Shown: positions 1 to 9,311 of the stretch, piece after piece
Position numbering within the stretch: the first letter of the stretch is position 1
How the letters are laid out: every line of letters begins with the position of its first letter
NCBI GenBank assembly: GCA_024809215.1
Contig: JANUBW010000005.1
Coordinates: forward strand, 1-64,000
Length of the DNA stretch: 64,000 nt
Reading direction: 5' to 3'
From: Niastella sp. OAS944
Lineage (GTDB): Bacteria; Bacteroidota; Bacteroidia; Chitinophagales; Chitinophagaceae
The notes under the pieces: generated by a model
What the model saw: the letters and a program-made list of their open reading frames with translations, nothing else
Database searches by the model: none
What the model was told of the DNA's origin: nothing
Made by a program: the position numbers and the translations under genes

Positions 1-67
1 TCTGCAAGGGGCGTAAGAGACATCAGCTTCTTCTTATTCAGACTCGCTAAAATCTATGCGTAACAAA

Positions 68-292
68 CTAATCCCCCAAGAATTTGACTTGATCCGGGAT
101 TGGCTGAAATACTTCGTTTACTTCGTCAGTTAGAAATGTGCCAATTTTGTGGTAGTAGCTTATTCCCTTCGGGAACACTAATTTTTGTAAATTTTCTTTT
201 ATCTCTACTCGGCCTGAATCCCATAGCAACGGGAGTTCCAGCGAAATATTGATGGCCCATTCGAAGGTATTACAGGATGTACTGATATTCAT
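68..292 (-). pseudogene. C-terminal remnant of a serine-type site-specific recombinase
   Basis: The 74-residue frame resembles the extreme C terminus of large Bacteroidota serine recombinases. A leucine-rich segment runs into LWDSG and then LQKLVFPKGISY, FLTDEVNEVF, the position where these proteins carry the conserved 'LQKLVFPEG ... T..VN..F' block. The catalytic N-terminal resolvase domain, the recombinase domain and the zinc ribbon are absent. The frame stops being homologous where the 3' end of the HxlR gene begins (overlap at 289-292), so the upstream part was lost or replaced. It is probably a relic of an integrated mobile element and is not functional alone. Family identification is from pattern memory; a profile search could place it differently. 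Confidence 0.6.
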
Positions 293-654
293 GGATTATC
301 TTGAACCTGTTCCTGAAGCGCTTTTTCCAGAACCGTCCTATTATTTTCGCCCCATGTTTCGAGTGCAAGGATGATAGGGAGCAAGCTTTGACCCAATGTG
401 GTAAGTCCATACTCAACTTTAGGGATTTTAGTATCGAAAACTTTCTTGTCCACAAACCCGTGCTTTACCAGTTCGTTAAGCTGATTTGTCAATACACGTC
501 TGTCCGCAGTGCCTATCTTTCGTTGTAACTCACCAGGTCGTTTTAGGCCTGCTGAAATGTAATAGATCAGCATGAGTTTCCATTTACCGTTCAATAATTC
601 TTTGAACAGGTGAAGGCCACAATCTAACCTGAGTGGAATCTTCTTTTCATACAT
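289..654 (-). CDS. HxlR-family winged-helix transcriptional regulator
   Basis: The 121-residue protein has the HxlR layout throughout: CGLHLFKELLNGKWKLMLIY at about residues 12-31, then LKRPGELQRKI and RRVLTNQLNELVKHGFV as the recognition helix region, then YGLTTLGQSLLPII and a final W-containing helix. Family members are small dimeric DNA-binding proteins that often control a divergent gene and respond to electrophiles or redox signals. HxlR proteins often carry a Cys near residue 12, and one is present here (C12). It is transcribed away from the EthD gene at 755. The 100-bp divergent region holds the palindrome TAATCA-6-TGATTA (676-693), the best operator candidate. The length is normal for the family and the gene looks intact. 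Confidence 0.9.
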   Translation of the reverse strand: MYEKKIPLRLDCGLHLFKELLNGKWKLMLIYYISAGLKRPGELQRKIGTADRRVLTNQLNELVKHGFVDKKVFDTKIPKVEYGLTTLGQSLLPIILALETWGENNRTVLEKALQEQVQDNP

Positions 655-675
655 AATTTCCTGTATTGTATATCC

Positions 676-693
676 TAATCAGTATAGTGATTA
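676..693. promoter_or_regulatory. Palindromic operator candidate for the HxlR regulator
   Basis: TAATCA (676-681) and TGATTA (688-693) form a perfect 6-bp inverted repeat around a 6-bp centre. It lies 22 bp upstream of the HxlR start and just upstream of the -33 element of the divergent EthD gene. Such a dyad in a divergent HxlR intergenic region is the usual place for autoregulation and target regulation. Binding is inferred. Confidence 0.5.
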
Positions 694-705
694 ATTTATG
701 CGTAC

Positions 706-736
706 TTGACTTCGGTGCTGAAGTGAGATAGTTTTG
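706..736 (+). promoter_or_regulatory. Bacteroidota-type promoter of the EthD-domain gene
   Basis: TTG at 706-708, a 20-nt spacer and TAGTTTTG at 729-736 match the Bacteroidota -33 / -7 (TAnnTTTG) consensus. The predicted transcription start would fall about 12 nt upstream of the ATG at 755. Confidence 0.6.
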
Positions 737-754
737 CCTTAAATAATCGAAAAT

Positions 755-1108
755 ATGATCAAATTTTCATTTTTAATTAAAAAGCTGCCGGAGATGAGCT
801 TTGAAGCATTCGTCGATCATCACAAAAATAAGCACGCTCCATTATTTTCCTCCATATCCGAGGCGCAGCAATACGTTCGTAAGTATGTAGTAAGCCACCC
901 GATCATTGAACCGGGTTTTCCAGAACCTGCATACGATGCTATCACAGATATCTATTTCGACTCATTTGAAGATTATCGACAATTTTTTTCATCAGAGAAT
1001 TTCCTGAAAAATGTTGAACCGGATCACGCCAAATTTTTCGACATGAGCGAAGTTGTTATGTTGGTCACGAAAGAAACTACCATAATATCTGATCTGAAAT
1101 CGTCATGA
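755..1108 (+). CDS. EthD-domain (dimeric alpha+beta barrel) protein
   Basis: The 117-residue protein begins with a beta strand (MIKFSFLIKKLPEMS) followed by FEAFVDHHKNKHAPLF. The H-x3-KHAPL pattern is typical of EthD-like small proteins, which fold as a ferredoxin-like dimeric barrel. A second strand (YVRKYVVSHPI) and the segment YDAITDIYFDSFEDYRQFF fit the same fold. EthD proteins accompany ring- or ether-degrading oxygenases or act as small isomerase/hydrolase-like proteins; the substrate cannot be read here. The gene diverges from an HxlR regulator, a common pairing for inducible small detoxification genes, and is followed by a strong hairpin at 1131-1165. The start is set by the promoter at 706-736. 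Confidence 0.8.
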   Translation: MIKFSFLIKKLPEMSFEAFVDHHKNKHAPLFSSISEAQQYVRKYVVSHPIIEPGFPEPAYDAITDIYFDSFEDYRQFFSSENFLKNVEPDHAKFFDMSEVVMLVTKETTIISDLKSS

Positions 1109-1130
1109 ACATTTAACTGCTGAAGCCGTC

Positions 1131-1165
1131 TTTTCGTCTGATCTGGTAAGCAGATCAGACGAAAA
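1131..1165. terminator. Bidirectional hairpin terminator
   Basis: A perfect 15-bp stem (1131-1145 with 1151-1165) encloses a 5-nt loop GTAAG. The left arm starts TTTTCG and the right arm ends CGAAAA. It lies between the converging EthD gene and the SDR remnant and can serve both. Confidence 0.8.
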
Positions 1166-1184
1166 AGCCCTTTCAAAATGCATG

Positions 1185-1590
<406 letters not shown>

Positions 1591-1597
<7 letters not shown>

Positions 1598-4188
1598 TTT
1601 AGGTCGGTGAAAGCAACATCTGCACGGTTCACGATCCGTTTGCTATACAATATCTGCCCGTTAAGATTGGATATAACGATGCGGTATTTCTTTGCTGTAC
1701 TTAAACCTTTAATGTTGACAGACGTAGTAAACGGATTGGGATAAGCCGTGATTATATGACCGGGATTATCTGCATCTACAATGCCCGTGGGTTGCTCTTT
1801 GTGAATGGTAATACTATCAATGGCGGTTTGCGAAGTATAACAGGTTTCGCTGGTACGCATTTTTCACATATACTTTATTATCTCCTGTAATGAAGGAAGT
1901 AGCCTGAACGGTCACTGTATTTTGTGCACTCTCTGTCTGCAACAGGTTGGTAAAATTGTTATCCCATGCAAAAGTATAACGGGGATCTTTACCGCCACCG
2001 CTGTCATTTGTGGCTGCGATGGTAACCGGGTTGCTGACAACCTGTAACGTGCTTGCGCTTAAATTCACATCAGGCGTTACCGCCGCCGATACGGTGAAGC
2101 TGGCGTTGGTTGACTGTGTACCGCTTGTATTGGTATAGGTAACTACCATATTTTTTATACCTGCCGTTGAAAGGGATATCATTACAGTGCTATCAGCCAA
2201 CACACTTAAGACTGCACCGCTTACAGTTACCGTAATGGTGGTGGGCGCCGCAGGCAAATTGGTTAGCTTTACTTTCACAGCGCCCTGGTTGCTGCAGTAA
2301 GAACCTAACAAACCGCTAAGTACAGGTTTTGGCGGAGCTCCAATTGGATCGGCCTGGATACCTGTTTCGTGTGTTTGGGTTTTAACCGGAAGATTGAAAT
2401 CAAAATAGATAGAAGCCGAATTTTTTATCACGTCGTTCACCTGGACGTTCTTTGTTTTAAGCCGGTAAGAGATGAATCCATGACTGGCAGGTTCATTTAT
2501 GGCGCTGTGCGGCAACAGAATGTTATTAAAACGCCATGTACATTTATTGCCGTCCGCTATCTGCAATGAATAAACATGACTGGCGCCAATCATTTCGATC
2601 GAACTCCAATCGAGTTTTTCATCCAGTGTGTCTCTTACTATAATACTGAAGGCAGTATCTGTACCCATGTTTTGAAAGCGGATGACATAGCTGAGGTAAC
2701 CGTTCGAAGCTTCACTGAGGGTAACATGTCCGCCATGATTTTCGTTTTTGTCGTTTGGGTCATAAGAACCGGTGGCAACACGAATCACTGAATCCTGGTT
2801 ATCGGCGAGCTGTTGGTCCTGTGCAACGGGTTCAATAAATGCTTTGAACCGGAGCGTATCCATGACATTTACCAAAGGAGGCGCTCCAACGGCCAACGAT
2901 AGGTCAATGGCCACTTCCTGGAAAGGATTCAGGTTGCTGAAATTCCAAAACAATGAGTCGCCGCTTACGCGGTCGGGCATTGGTGTAGCGCTGCTCATTG
3001 TAGTGCGGTTATCTTTCAGCATGTATACGTAACCCGTTGCCACAGTATCGGTACCGCTGTTTTTGTAATATATTCTGAAAGCAGTGTTGAAACCGGGCCT
3101 TACCGGTTTGGCGCCGTATGTACGGCAAAATAGGGATTGGCAACAGTTACAATAGTGGTATAGGTACCGGTATCTACTTCGTTTTTAAATGTGCCATTAT
3201 ATGGAATACTTACACGGTTGTAATTCGTTTTCTCGCTTTTGACGGATACTTTGTCATAACCCGGTTCGTTGGCATCCCTTATACCATTGGCATTTAAATC
3301 GAGAAACACATTTCCTTTAATGATGTTGGACAGTCCCAGTTTAACAAACCATAAACCCTGTCCCTTTCCACTTGCCGGTGCGGCATCACCGTCGGAAGAC
3401 CCGCTGGAGGCGACCAGCAATCGTTTTCCATCCATGAAAAACAATTCGCCAGGTGTATCCTCGCCCGAACCGCCAAGGCATTTCCGCCATTCCAGTGCCC
3501 CATTGTTGCCTACATGCACTATCCAGATATCAGAATAAAAAAGAATGGTGGTAGATGTATCTCCTACCAGGGTATCGCTTTTATAATGATTCCCGCGTAC
3601 GTCACCATCGTTGTTCGACTGGGTTATAGCTAGTAATGTATATCCATTGCCGTCGGCATAGATCCGGGCCGGTAGGTCGGTGCCCGATCCGCCTAAACTT
3701 TTTTGCCAAACAAGGTTTCCCGAAGAAGACAGGCTAACTACCCATGCATCACGTACGCCATGAAAGCCAGAAACATCGCCATCGGAAGAGTTTGTTTCGG
3801 CCGAAAATATCAGTTGTCCGGATTGATCGATCAATAATTGCGAAGGATTCTCATTAGCCGAGCCGCCAAGGGCTTTCTGCCATAGCAATTGCCCGGTGTT
3901 GGACAATTTGACTAACCAGCTATCGTAACCGCCATGAAAGCCAGATACATCCCCATCATTTGAGTTGGTGACAGCACTTATCACCAGGCTACCGTCAAAG
4001 GAGCTGTAATCCATACCGTATAAACGCTCGCTTTTGGAACCGCCAAAGCTCTTTTGCCAAAGCAGGTTCCCGGTTTCATTGAATGATACGATCCATAGAT
4101 TCTGGTCGCCATGTGCACCGGTAATATCTCCACTATTCGATGCTGTTTGGGCCAGCACTGCATACTTGCCAGTTTCCATGCGTATCAA
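1591..4188 (-). pseudogene. Frameshifted secreted T9SS surface protein with repeat, DUF11-like and sorting domains
   Basis: Three frames join into one protein. The 4188-3100 frame has four to five repeats of about 60 residues ending LLWQKSFGGS or LVWQKSLGGSG, then an SdrD-like segment (GNVFLDLNANGIRDANEPG). A single-base shift near 3105 leads into a DUF11/conserved-repeat stretch (TGSYDPNDK, YVIRFQNMGTDTA) and Ig-like repeats down to about 1860. A second shift there leads to the T9SS type A sorting start (AYPNPFTTSVNIKG). The protein stops at 1591, before the usual final strands of the sorting domain, where the SDR remnant begins. No signal peptide is visible at the 5' end; the frame stays open to about 4290 with TTG at 4188 as first start. 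It is truncated at both ends and frameshifted twice. Sequencing error could explain the shifts but not the end truncations. Confidence 0.8.
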
Positions 4189-4532
4189 TCCCCCAACCTG
4201 TTCAGATGCAACACCACGATGCGAACCGGGTCTGATTGTAAATTTTGTTCCAATCGATTTTGTCTCATCACTATTTGATGCAACTTTTATTTAATGCTGA
4301 TAGCGCTCATTGTTTAGATGTCGCAAATACCCGTACTTTGAAATACCAGTCTACAATAAAAGTAGCTTCATATCCTTTCAAAAAAGGTTACAAGATTTCA
4401 TTTTTCCGCTGAAACTTTCCTGTTGCCCGCTAACATACCTCTTAACTGATTGACCCTTATCAGTTCATGGAGACAGAATAGTCAGTACTCATAATAAAGG
4501 TTGCATTATTATTAAATCTTAAAATTTAAGTT

Positions 4533-6191
4533 ATGAGAAAAATGGTACTATACAGAAAGTCAATACTTTTTGGCTGTCTTTTTTTGGGGGCAGCCATAGG
4601 TTTTACCCAGGTCACTGAAAAATGGGTACAAAGGCTAAATGGAAATGCAAATGATAACGACGAGGCGCTTGCATTGGTGATGGACCGTAAAGGCAACGTT
4701 ATTGTAACAGGTTTTAGCATTAGCAACAGGACGGGAGCCGACTATGCCACTGTAAAGTATGACAATAATGGAGACGAAAAGTGGGTAACAAGGTATAATG
4801 GCCCTGGCAACAGTTTCGATTACCCATTGGCTATTGCCGCCGATCATAAGGGTAACGTGTATGTTACGGGCACGATTGCCACTAGTACCGGCGAAAACGA
4901 AATTGCCACCATTAAGTACGATGATGATGGAAATACAAAATGGGTTCAACGATTTAACGGACCGGGTCTCGGATCCGATCAGAGTAATGCCATTGCGGCT
5001 GATAAAAAGGGCAATGTGTATATAACAGGTTCTATTGTTGGCAATGGAAACCAATCCGATATCGTCACCATTAAATACGACAAGAATGGAGATTCAATGT
5101 GGGTAAGAACCTATAACGGCCCGGGTAATGGATACGATAAGGCAAATGCCATTGCAGTTGATGATGAAGGCAATATATGTATAACAGGCTTTAGTACAGG
5201 CAATGGGACCGGCTTAGATATTACCACTATTAAATATAACGAGGATGGTGATGTGGAATGGGTGCAGCGCTATAATGGTTCTAATAATAGTACAGACGAG
5301 GCACACGCGCTGGCCATAGATTCGCATGGCAATGTATACGTAACAGGCTCTGCTGATCAGGTAAATGGAAACTATAGAGACATAGCCACGATCAAATACA
5401 ATAATGCAGGCCAGCAGCAATGGGTGGCAACTTATAACCGTGACCATGAAGCGGGAACGGCAATAGCGCTGGATGATGCGGGAAATGTATACCTGACCGG
5501 CGTAACGGGACCTGGAACAGAAGACGCTGACAATGACTATGTCACCATCAAATACAATTCCGCAGGTATGCAGCAGTGGGTAGCAATTTTCGCGAGTCCC
5601 GGCGACGCCCCGAATGGAGGAGCCTCTAAACTTGTGCTGGATGCAAATGATAATGTTTATATTACGGGTGCCAGTGCATTCCAAAATGGGTTAGATTATG
5701 CTACCGTCAAATACAATACAAACGGAGCGCAACAATGGGTAGCCATTTATAATGGCCCGGGAAATGGCAGAGACCTGGCAACAGGCGTAGGCCTGGATAA
5801 AAAGGGCAATGTATATGTAACGGGATTAAGTGAAGGCAATGGAACCGGATTCGATTATACCACCATCAAATATGAACAAACCCCTGTGCTAACCAGGTCC
5901 CGTACTCATCCTGAACAGAATACCAAGGTTGTTTTGGACGCAGCATCCTCTAAATTACATGCAAAAGCTTTCCCCAACGCATTCACTGAATTCATCAGCC
6001 TGAAATGGAGTGGTAGAAATAATCTGGTAGATATTACCATTACCGATGAATTGGGAAGATTGATAGTAAAAAGAACTAATCTGCCTGCCAGTGGATCCAT
6101 ACAAACCGGCCATGGGTTCCGGCCAGGTATTTACTATGCAGAAATTGTGCAGGGAACTGAAAGGGTAATTCTGAAGCTTATCAAACGTTGA
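4533..6191 (+). CDS. Secreted beta-propeller (SBBP-type) repeat protein with T9SS sorting tail
   Basis: The 552-residue protein starts with a signal peptide (KSILFGCLFLGAAIGFTQ) and then eight tandem repeats of about 52 residues covering residues 30-455. Each follows the pattern W-V-x3-YNGPGN ... A-x-D-x-x-GNVYVTG ... DYxTIKYN. This is the SBBP/beta-propeller repeat of secreted Bacteroidota proteins; eight units suit a closed propeller. The last 75 residues (FPNAFTEFISLKW, then GIYYAEI and a basic end) are a T9SS type A sorting domain, so the protein should cross the outer membrane and be anchored or released. Function is unknown beyond likely surface binding. It is the one intact large gene in the damaged first 8 kb. 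Confidence 0.85.
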   Translation: MRKMVLYRKSILFGCLFLGAAIGFTQVTEKWVQRLNGNANDNDEALALVMDRKGNVIVTGFSISNRTGADYATVKYDNNGDEKWVTRYNGPGNSFDYPLAIAADHKGNVYVTGTIATSTGENEIATIKYDDDGNTKWVQRFNGPGLGSDQSNAIAADKKGNVYITGSIVGNGNQSDIVTIKYDKNGDSMWVRTYNGPGNGYDKANAIAVDDEGNICITGFSTGNGTGLDITTIKYNEDGDVEWVQRYNGSNNSTDEAHALAIDSHGNVYVTGSADQVNGNYRDIATIKYNNAGQQQWVATYNRDHEAGTAIALDDAGNVYLTGVTGPGTEDADNDYVTIKYNSAGMQQWVAIFASPGDAPNGGASKLVLDANDNVYITGASAFQNGLDYATVKYNTNGAQQWVAIYNGPGNGRDLATGVGLDKKGNVYVTGLSEGNGTGFDYTTIKYEQTPVLTRSRTHPEQNTKVVLDAASSKLHAKAFPNAFTEFISLKWSGRNNLVDITITDELGRLIVKRTNLPASGSIQTGHGFRPGIYYAEIVQGTERVILKLIKR

Positions 6192-6209
6192 AAACGAGCC
6201 CTGCGAATT

Positions 6210-6604
6210 TTGGCAATGCCCATGGTAGGAATAGCTCAGATACCTTCTAATCTGGATAAGGTTTTTCAACGTAATTACGATAAAGAACAGCGTACTGCCA
6301 GCATGGTAATACGAACTAAAGAAATAGGTATTCGTAAAGTACTCGGTGCTTCAGCAACCCGTGTTGCCCTGCTGCTCTCAAAAGATTGTATCAGCCTTGT
6401 ATTGGTAGCTATTATTATCGCTTCACCTGTAGCCTGGTATTGCATGAATATATGGTTGCAGAATTTTGCTTACCAGATCCACATAGTGGGTGGATGTTTG
6501 TAACAGCAGGTTGTGTGGCCATTGCAATTGCCTTAATAACCGTAAGTTTTCAGTCGTTGAAAGCTGGATTATCTAATCCGGTTAATGCACTAAGAAGTGA
6601 ATAG
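6210..6604 (+). pseudogene. C-terminal remnant of a MacB/FtsX-type ABC transporter permease
   Basis: From about 6303 the sequence reads RTKEIGIRKVLGAS, the signature of the last cytoplasmic loop of Bacteroidota MacB/FtsX permeases, followed by a transmembrane helix (LVLVAIIIASPVAWYCMN) and WLQNFAYQIH. The frame then shifts near 6485 and continues in the next frame as FVTAGCVAIAIALITVSFQS, ending with NPVNALRSE and TAG at 6604, exactly the normal end of this family. The roughly 700 upstream residues are missing. The first 31 codons are unrelated filler after the T9SS gene. No ABC ATPase gene is nearby. Non-functional. Confidence 0.85.
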
Positions 6605-6632
6605 CATGCCGATATTCGCCCCGACGAAATTG

Positions 6633-6666
6633 AACAAGGCATCCGTTAACCAGCGGATGCCTTGTT
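6633..6666. terminator. Bidirectional hairpin terminator
   Basis: A perfect 13-bp stem (6633-6645 with 6654-6666) carries the core ACAAGGCATCCG. It sits between the converging FtsX remnant and the OmpA remnant. The same ACAAGGCATC core stem recurs at 19611-19640. Confidence 0.75.
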
Positions 6667-6673
6667 ATTAACT

Positions 6674-7361
6674 TTACTCCTTCGATATATTTATCAATGC
6701 TCTTCTGTTACGACTGCGGCCATCAGGATTATCGCGGCCATCGATCAATTCCAATTCAAGCGGACAACAGGCTCCGAATGATTCAAAAGTAATGCGGCTG
6801 GCTTTTACTCCTTTGTTAATAAAATATCGGGCGCATGACCTGGCGCGCCGGTCCAGAAAGCTTCTTATTGTATTCATCGGTGCCCTTGCCATCTGTATAG
6901 GCCGAGATCTGGATCGTTGAAGAAGGAAATTGCGCCAATACAAGGCAAACTGAATCTAGTTTGTTCTTAGCTTCCGTTTTCAGTTTGCTTTTGTCAAAAT
7001 CGAAATATACGGTAACTACATTCTCTATATTTAAAATGAATTTTTTAACAATATACATATCGGTATTGATTAACTGATTAGTGAGCAGGTTCGCCTCAGC
7101 GGTATCAATAATTTTTACAACATCAGTGCTGTCATTATAATATTTTTTAGTAATGGTGATCCGGTAATTAGAATAATCATTATGAATGGTATCAAACAAA
7201 TAGTTGCCTTTGTCATCTGTTTTTGTTGACCACGTTTTGCCAGATGGGGCTGTTAAAACAATAGAAGCATCGGCAATGGGACTATTATCCTTATGATCAC
7301 GTACCAGTCCGGTTAACCGTTTGTTTCTGTTAACAGTCGCTGTTTCGGCTGAAGAACCCAT
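6674..7361 (-). pseudogene. Frameshifted OmpA-family outer-membrane protein, 5'-truncated
   Basis: The 5' frame has a carboxypeptidase-regulatory-like beta sandwich (LTGLVRDHKDNSPIADASIV ... DDKGNYLFDT), then the start of an OmpA-like peptidoglycan-binding domain (VYFDFDKSKLKTEAKNKLD, IQISAYTDGKGTDEYN). At about 6853 the frame breaks. Removing one G restores LSDRRARSCARYFINKG and the rest of the OmpA domain (ITFESFGA, RNRRALINI) to the stop at 6674. Most of the usual N terminus (signal peptide, WD40/PD40-like region) is missing; the frame begins in DNA shared with the start of the divergent hydrolase. One inserted base plus a 5' truncation make this a pseudogene, unless the insertion is a sequencing error. 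Confidence 0.8.
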
Positions 7362-8163
7362 AAAAAAAGGATATGCTCCTGTTAATGGCCTGAAGATGTA
7401 TTATGAGATCTATGGTACAAAAACAGGTACTCCGCTGTTACTATTACACGGGGCATTTTCCGGTATCGGTACTTCCTTTGGAGAGCTGATCCCTTTTCTT
7501 TCAAAAGATCGGCCGGTAATTGCTGTAGAGATGCAGGGGCATGGAAGAACGGCAGACATAGACCGCGCTATTAGTTGTGAGGCGCTTGCTGATGATGCAG
7601 CTGCATTACTTAAATATCTTCAGGTGTCTGGTGCCGACGTCTTTGGCTATAGCCTGGGCGCAGGAGCTGCTTTACAATTGGCTATCCGGCATCCGGAGGT
7701 TGTTCATAAATTAATTCTAACATCAGTTAGCTATACTTTTGAAGGTGTTTTTCCGGAACTTATAGCTGGCATGAGCCAACTTACTCCTGCTATGTTAGAA
7801 GGTTCACCCTTTAAGCGGGAATATGACAGTCTTGCGCCCAGAAAACAGGATTTCGCAAAACTGGTTGAGAAAATGAAAACTTTTAACTCGAAAAAGCAAG
7901 ACTGGAGTGCCGAAAGTATTAAGAGTGTAAAAGCCCCTGCCCTGGTCATGATTGGTGATGCAGATATCATACAGCCTGAGCATGCTGTAAAAATGTATAA
8001 ATTACTTGGCGGGCACGGACTTGGTGACATGATGGGATTACCTGCATCTCAACTGGCAATACTTCCAGGCACTTCGCATATTTCGGTTATGCATCAAAGC
8101 TCTTTGCTTTCTTTGATCATACCTGCATTTTTGAATGCTGAGGGCGCAAACACCAATAAGTAA
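7321..8163 (+). CDS. Alpha/beta hydrolase, start probably truncated
   Basis: The protein is a complete alpha/beta hydrolase core of about 270 residues. LLLLHGAFSG forms the oxyanion loop, GYSLGAGAALQLA holds the nucleophile Ser, GDADIIQPEHA the acidic residue and PGTSHISVM the catalytic His. It resembles secreted esterase/hydrolases of soil Bacteroidota. The start is a TTG whose first ten residues (FLLTVAVSA) look like the tail of a signal peptide. Its 5' end overlaps the truncated OmpA gene by 41 bp, so the original start and promoter were probably lost at that junction. The catalytic triad is intact, so activity is possible if translated. It is followed by a strong terminator at 8183-8204. 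Confidence 0.75.
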   Translation: MFLLTVAVSAEEPIKKGYAPVNGLKMYYEIYGTKTGTPLLLLHGAFSGIGTSFGELIPFLSKDRPVIAVEMQGHGRTADIDRAISCEALADDAAALLKYLQVSGADVFGYSLGAGAALQLAIRHPEVVHKLILTSVSYTFEGVFPELIAGMSQLTPAMLEGSPFKREYDSLAPRKQDFAKLVEKMKTFNSKKQDWSAESIKSVKAPALVMIGDADIIQPEHAVKMYKLLGGHGLGDMMGLPASQLAILPGTSHISVMHQSSLLSLIIPAFLNAEGANTNK

Positions 8164-8182
8164 CCGGCGTTTAAATACAACA

Positions 8183-8204
8183 AAGGCCCGCGAAAGCGGG
8201 CCTT
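8183..8204 (+). terminator. Hairpin terminator with GAAA tetraloop
   Basis: A perfect 9-bp stem AAGGCCCGC / GCGGGCCTT closes a GAAA tetraloop, 20 nt after the hydrolase stop. The following U-run is weak (TTGTAAAGTT), but the stem is very GC-rich. Confidence 0.75.
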
Positions 8205-8274
8205 GTAAAGTTATTAGTGCCGTAGTAGTTTATTAATACACCACTTCGGAACATTCTTCTATTGATTATAATTA

Positions 8275-8400
8275 TTAATGAGCTTTTGCACCCGCACTTA
8301 CTCCATGATGTTTGGTGCCTATGTGTGCACCCGCACTGCATGAGCTAATGGATGCACCAATAGCCACAAGCATAACAACAATTATTGCAATTTTTTTCAT
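8275..8400 (-). CDS. Very small putative lipoprotein with His-rich tail
   Basis: This 41-codon ORF begins ATG AAA AAA. The peptide has a Lys-Lys start, a hydrophobic stretch (IAIIVVMLVAIGA) and the lipobox-like ISSC at residues 18-21, so the mature part is only about 20 residues: CSAGAHIGTKHHGVSAGAKA plus a final H. It contains four His and two copies of SAGA. A short secreted or lipidated peptide is plausible. It lies on the same strand downstream of the response regulator, but that gene's terminator (8425-8453) separates them, so it needs its own promoter. No known family is recognised. The gene is judged real from the coherent signal sequence. Confidence 0.55.
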   Translation of the reverse strand: MKKIAIIVVMLVAIGASISSCSAGAHIGTKHHGVSAGAKAH

Positions 8401-8424
8401 TTTATATGTTTTAGAATATATAAA

Positions 8425-8453
8425 TAAAAAACTGTGCCGCAGCTTTGCACAGT
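8425..8453 (-). terminator. Rho-independent terminator after the LytTR regulator gene
   Basis: On the minus strand ACTGTGC pairs with GCACAGT (8447-8453 with 8431-8437) around a 9-nt loop and is followed by a T-rich run (TTTTTTATTTA, plus-strand 8420-8430). It lies 52 nt after the regulator stop. Confidence 0.8.
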
Positions 8454-8504
8454 TCGGCTGCTGCTTTTAACTACTTAATAAACAGGTTGGAAAGCTTGCC
8501 TGAA

Positions 8505-9248
8505 TCACAGATCCAGCCACTGTTTAAATTGTTCCGCCCGTTCCTCACTTACAATAATATCTACACTTTCTATAGGCGGCGGGTTAAGGATAATGTTCAC
8601 CCGGTTGCGGGGGAGCTTGTGCATTTCTTTAATAGCGGTAATGCTGATAATGAATTTGCGGTTGATGCGGAAAAAGTTGTCCGGTTGCAGCTGTGGCTCC
8701 AGGCTGCTGATGGTTTCTTCTATGATATAGCGTTGCTGGCCTTTGGTCACCATATACAGATATTTGTCCGATGCCATAAAATAGGCCACCTCGTCCATCT
8801 GGATGGTTTTGATCAGGTTGCCGATCTTCACCATAAAGCGGTTGCGCAATCTGCCGGCGGCAGGTGCTAAACCAGTGGTGGGTACAGGAGTTGTCTGGCG
8901 AATATTGGATAGTTTCTGCAGGGCGGCTCTTACGTCTGCTTCATCAAACGGCTTTAGCAGGTAGTCTATACCCTGGTGCTTAAATGCCTGTAGGGTATAT
9001 TGGTCGTAGGCGGTGGTGAATATCACGGGACTATTCACATTTACTTCGCTGAAGATGCCAAAGCTTTCCCCATCGCCCAGGTGAATATCCATGAAAATAA
9101 GATCGGGTTTGTGGTGCTGCAGCCAGTTAACGGCGGCGGCTACGGTCTCCAGGCTGGCGGTAATTTCTATCTGCGCGTCTATGCGGCGCAGCATATTTTG
9201 CAGCGTGGTGGATGCTAGTTCCTCATCTTCTATGATCAATATTTTCAT
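8505..9248 (-). CDS. LytTR-family response regulator
   Basis: The 247-residue protein starts MKILIIEDEE, the first strand and acidic pocket of a receiver domain. The phospho-acceptor is D54 in LIFMDIHLG, with the conserved FTTAYD and the Lys of YLLKPFD after it. Residues of about 150-247 form a LytTR DNA-binding domain (MVKIGNLIKTI, VAYFMASDKYLYM, FFRINRKFIISITAI). ATG at 9248 is preferred over a further upstream ATG because the extension would cover the promoter at 9283-9311. It is the only regulator near the histidine kinase at 16781-18400 and is very probably its partner, although four kilobase-scale genes' worth of DNA (protease, susC, susD) separate them on the same strand. Confidence 0.9.
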   Translation of the reverse strand: MKILIIEDEELASTTLQNMLRRIDAQIEITASLETVAAAVNWLQHHKPDLIFMDIHLGDGESFGIFSEVNVNSPVIFTTAYDQYTLQAFKHQGIDYLLKPFDEADVRAALQKLSNIRQTTPVPTTGLAPAAGRLRNRFMVKIGNLIKTIQMDEVAYFMASDKYLYMVTKGQQRYIIEETISSLEPQLQPDNFFRINRKFIISITAIKEMHKLPRNRVNIILNPPPIESVDIIVSEERAEQFKQWLDL

Positions 9249-9282
9249 TTGCTTCGTGGTGCCGGTGGTTCTACCTGGCGCA

Positions 9283-9311
9283 CAAATATAAAAAAACTCC
9301 GGCGGGTGCAA
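9283..9311 (-). promoter_or_regulatory. Promoter of the response-regulator gene, overlapping a terminator
   Basis: On the minus strand TTG (9311-9309), an 18-nt spacer and TATATTTG (9290-9283) match the Bacteroidota -33/-7 consensus. Transcription would start near 9277, giving a leader of about 30 nt to ATG 9248. The spacer contains the 3' arm and U-run of the susD terminator. Confidence 0.65.

Noticed and set aside
2369-3032. Plus-strand open frames of 66-86 codons inside the T9SS pseudogene
   Set aside because: They lie opposite a clear coding frame, lack protein-like composition and have no start signals.
4635-5684. Long minus-strand frames of 139 and 156 codons inside the SBBP gene
   Set aside because: They arise from the periodic repeats of the real gene on the plus strand and mirror its repeat period.
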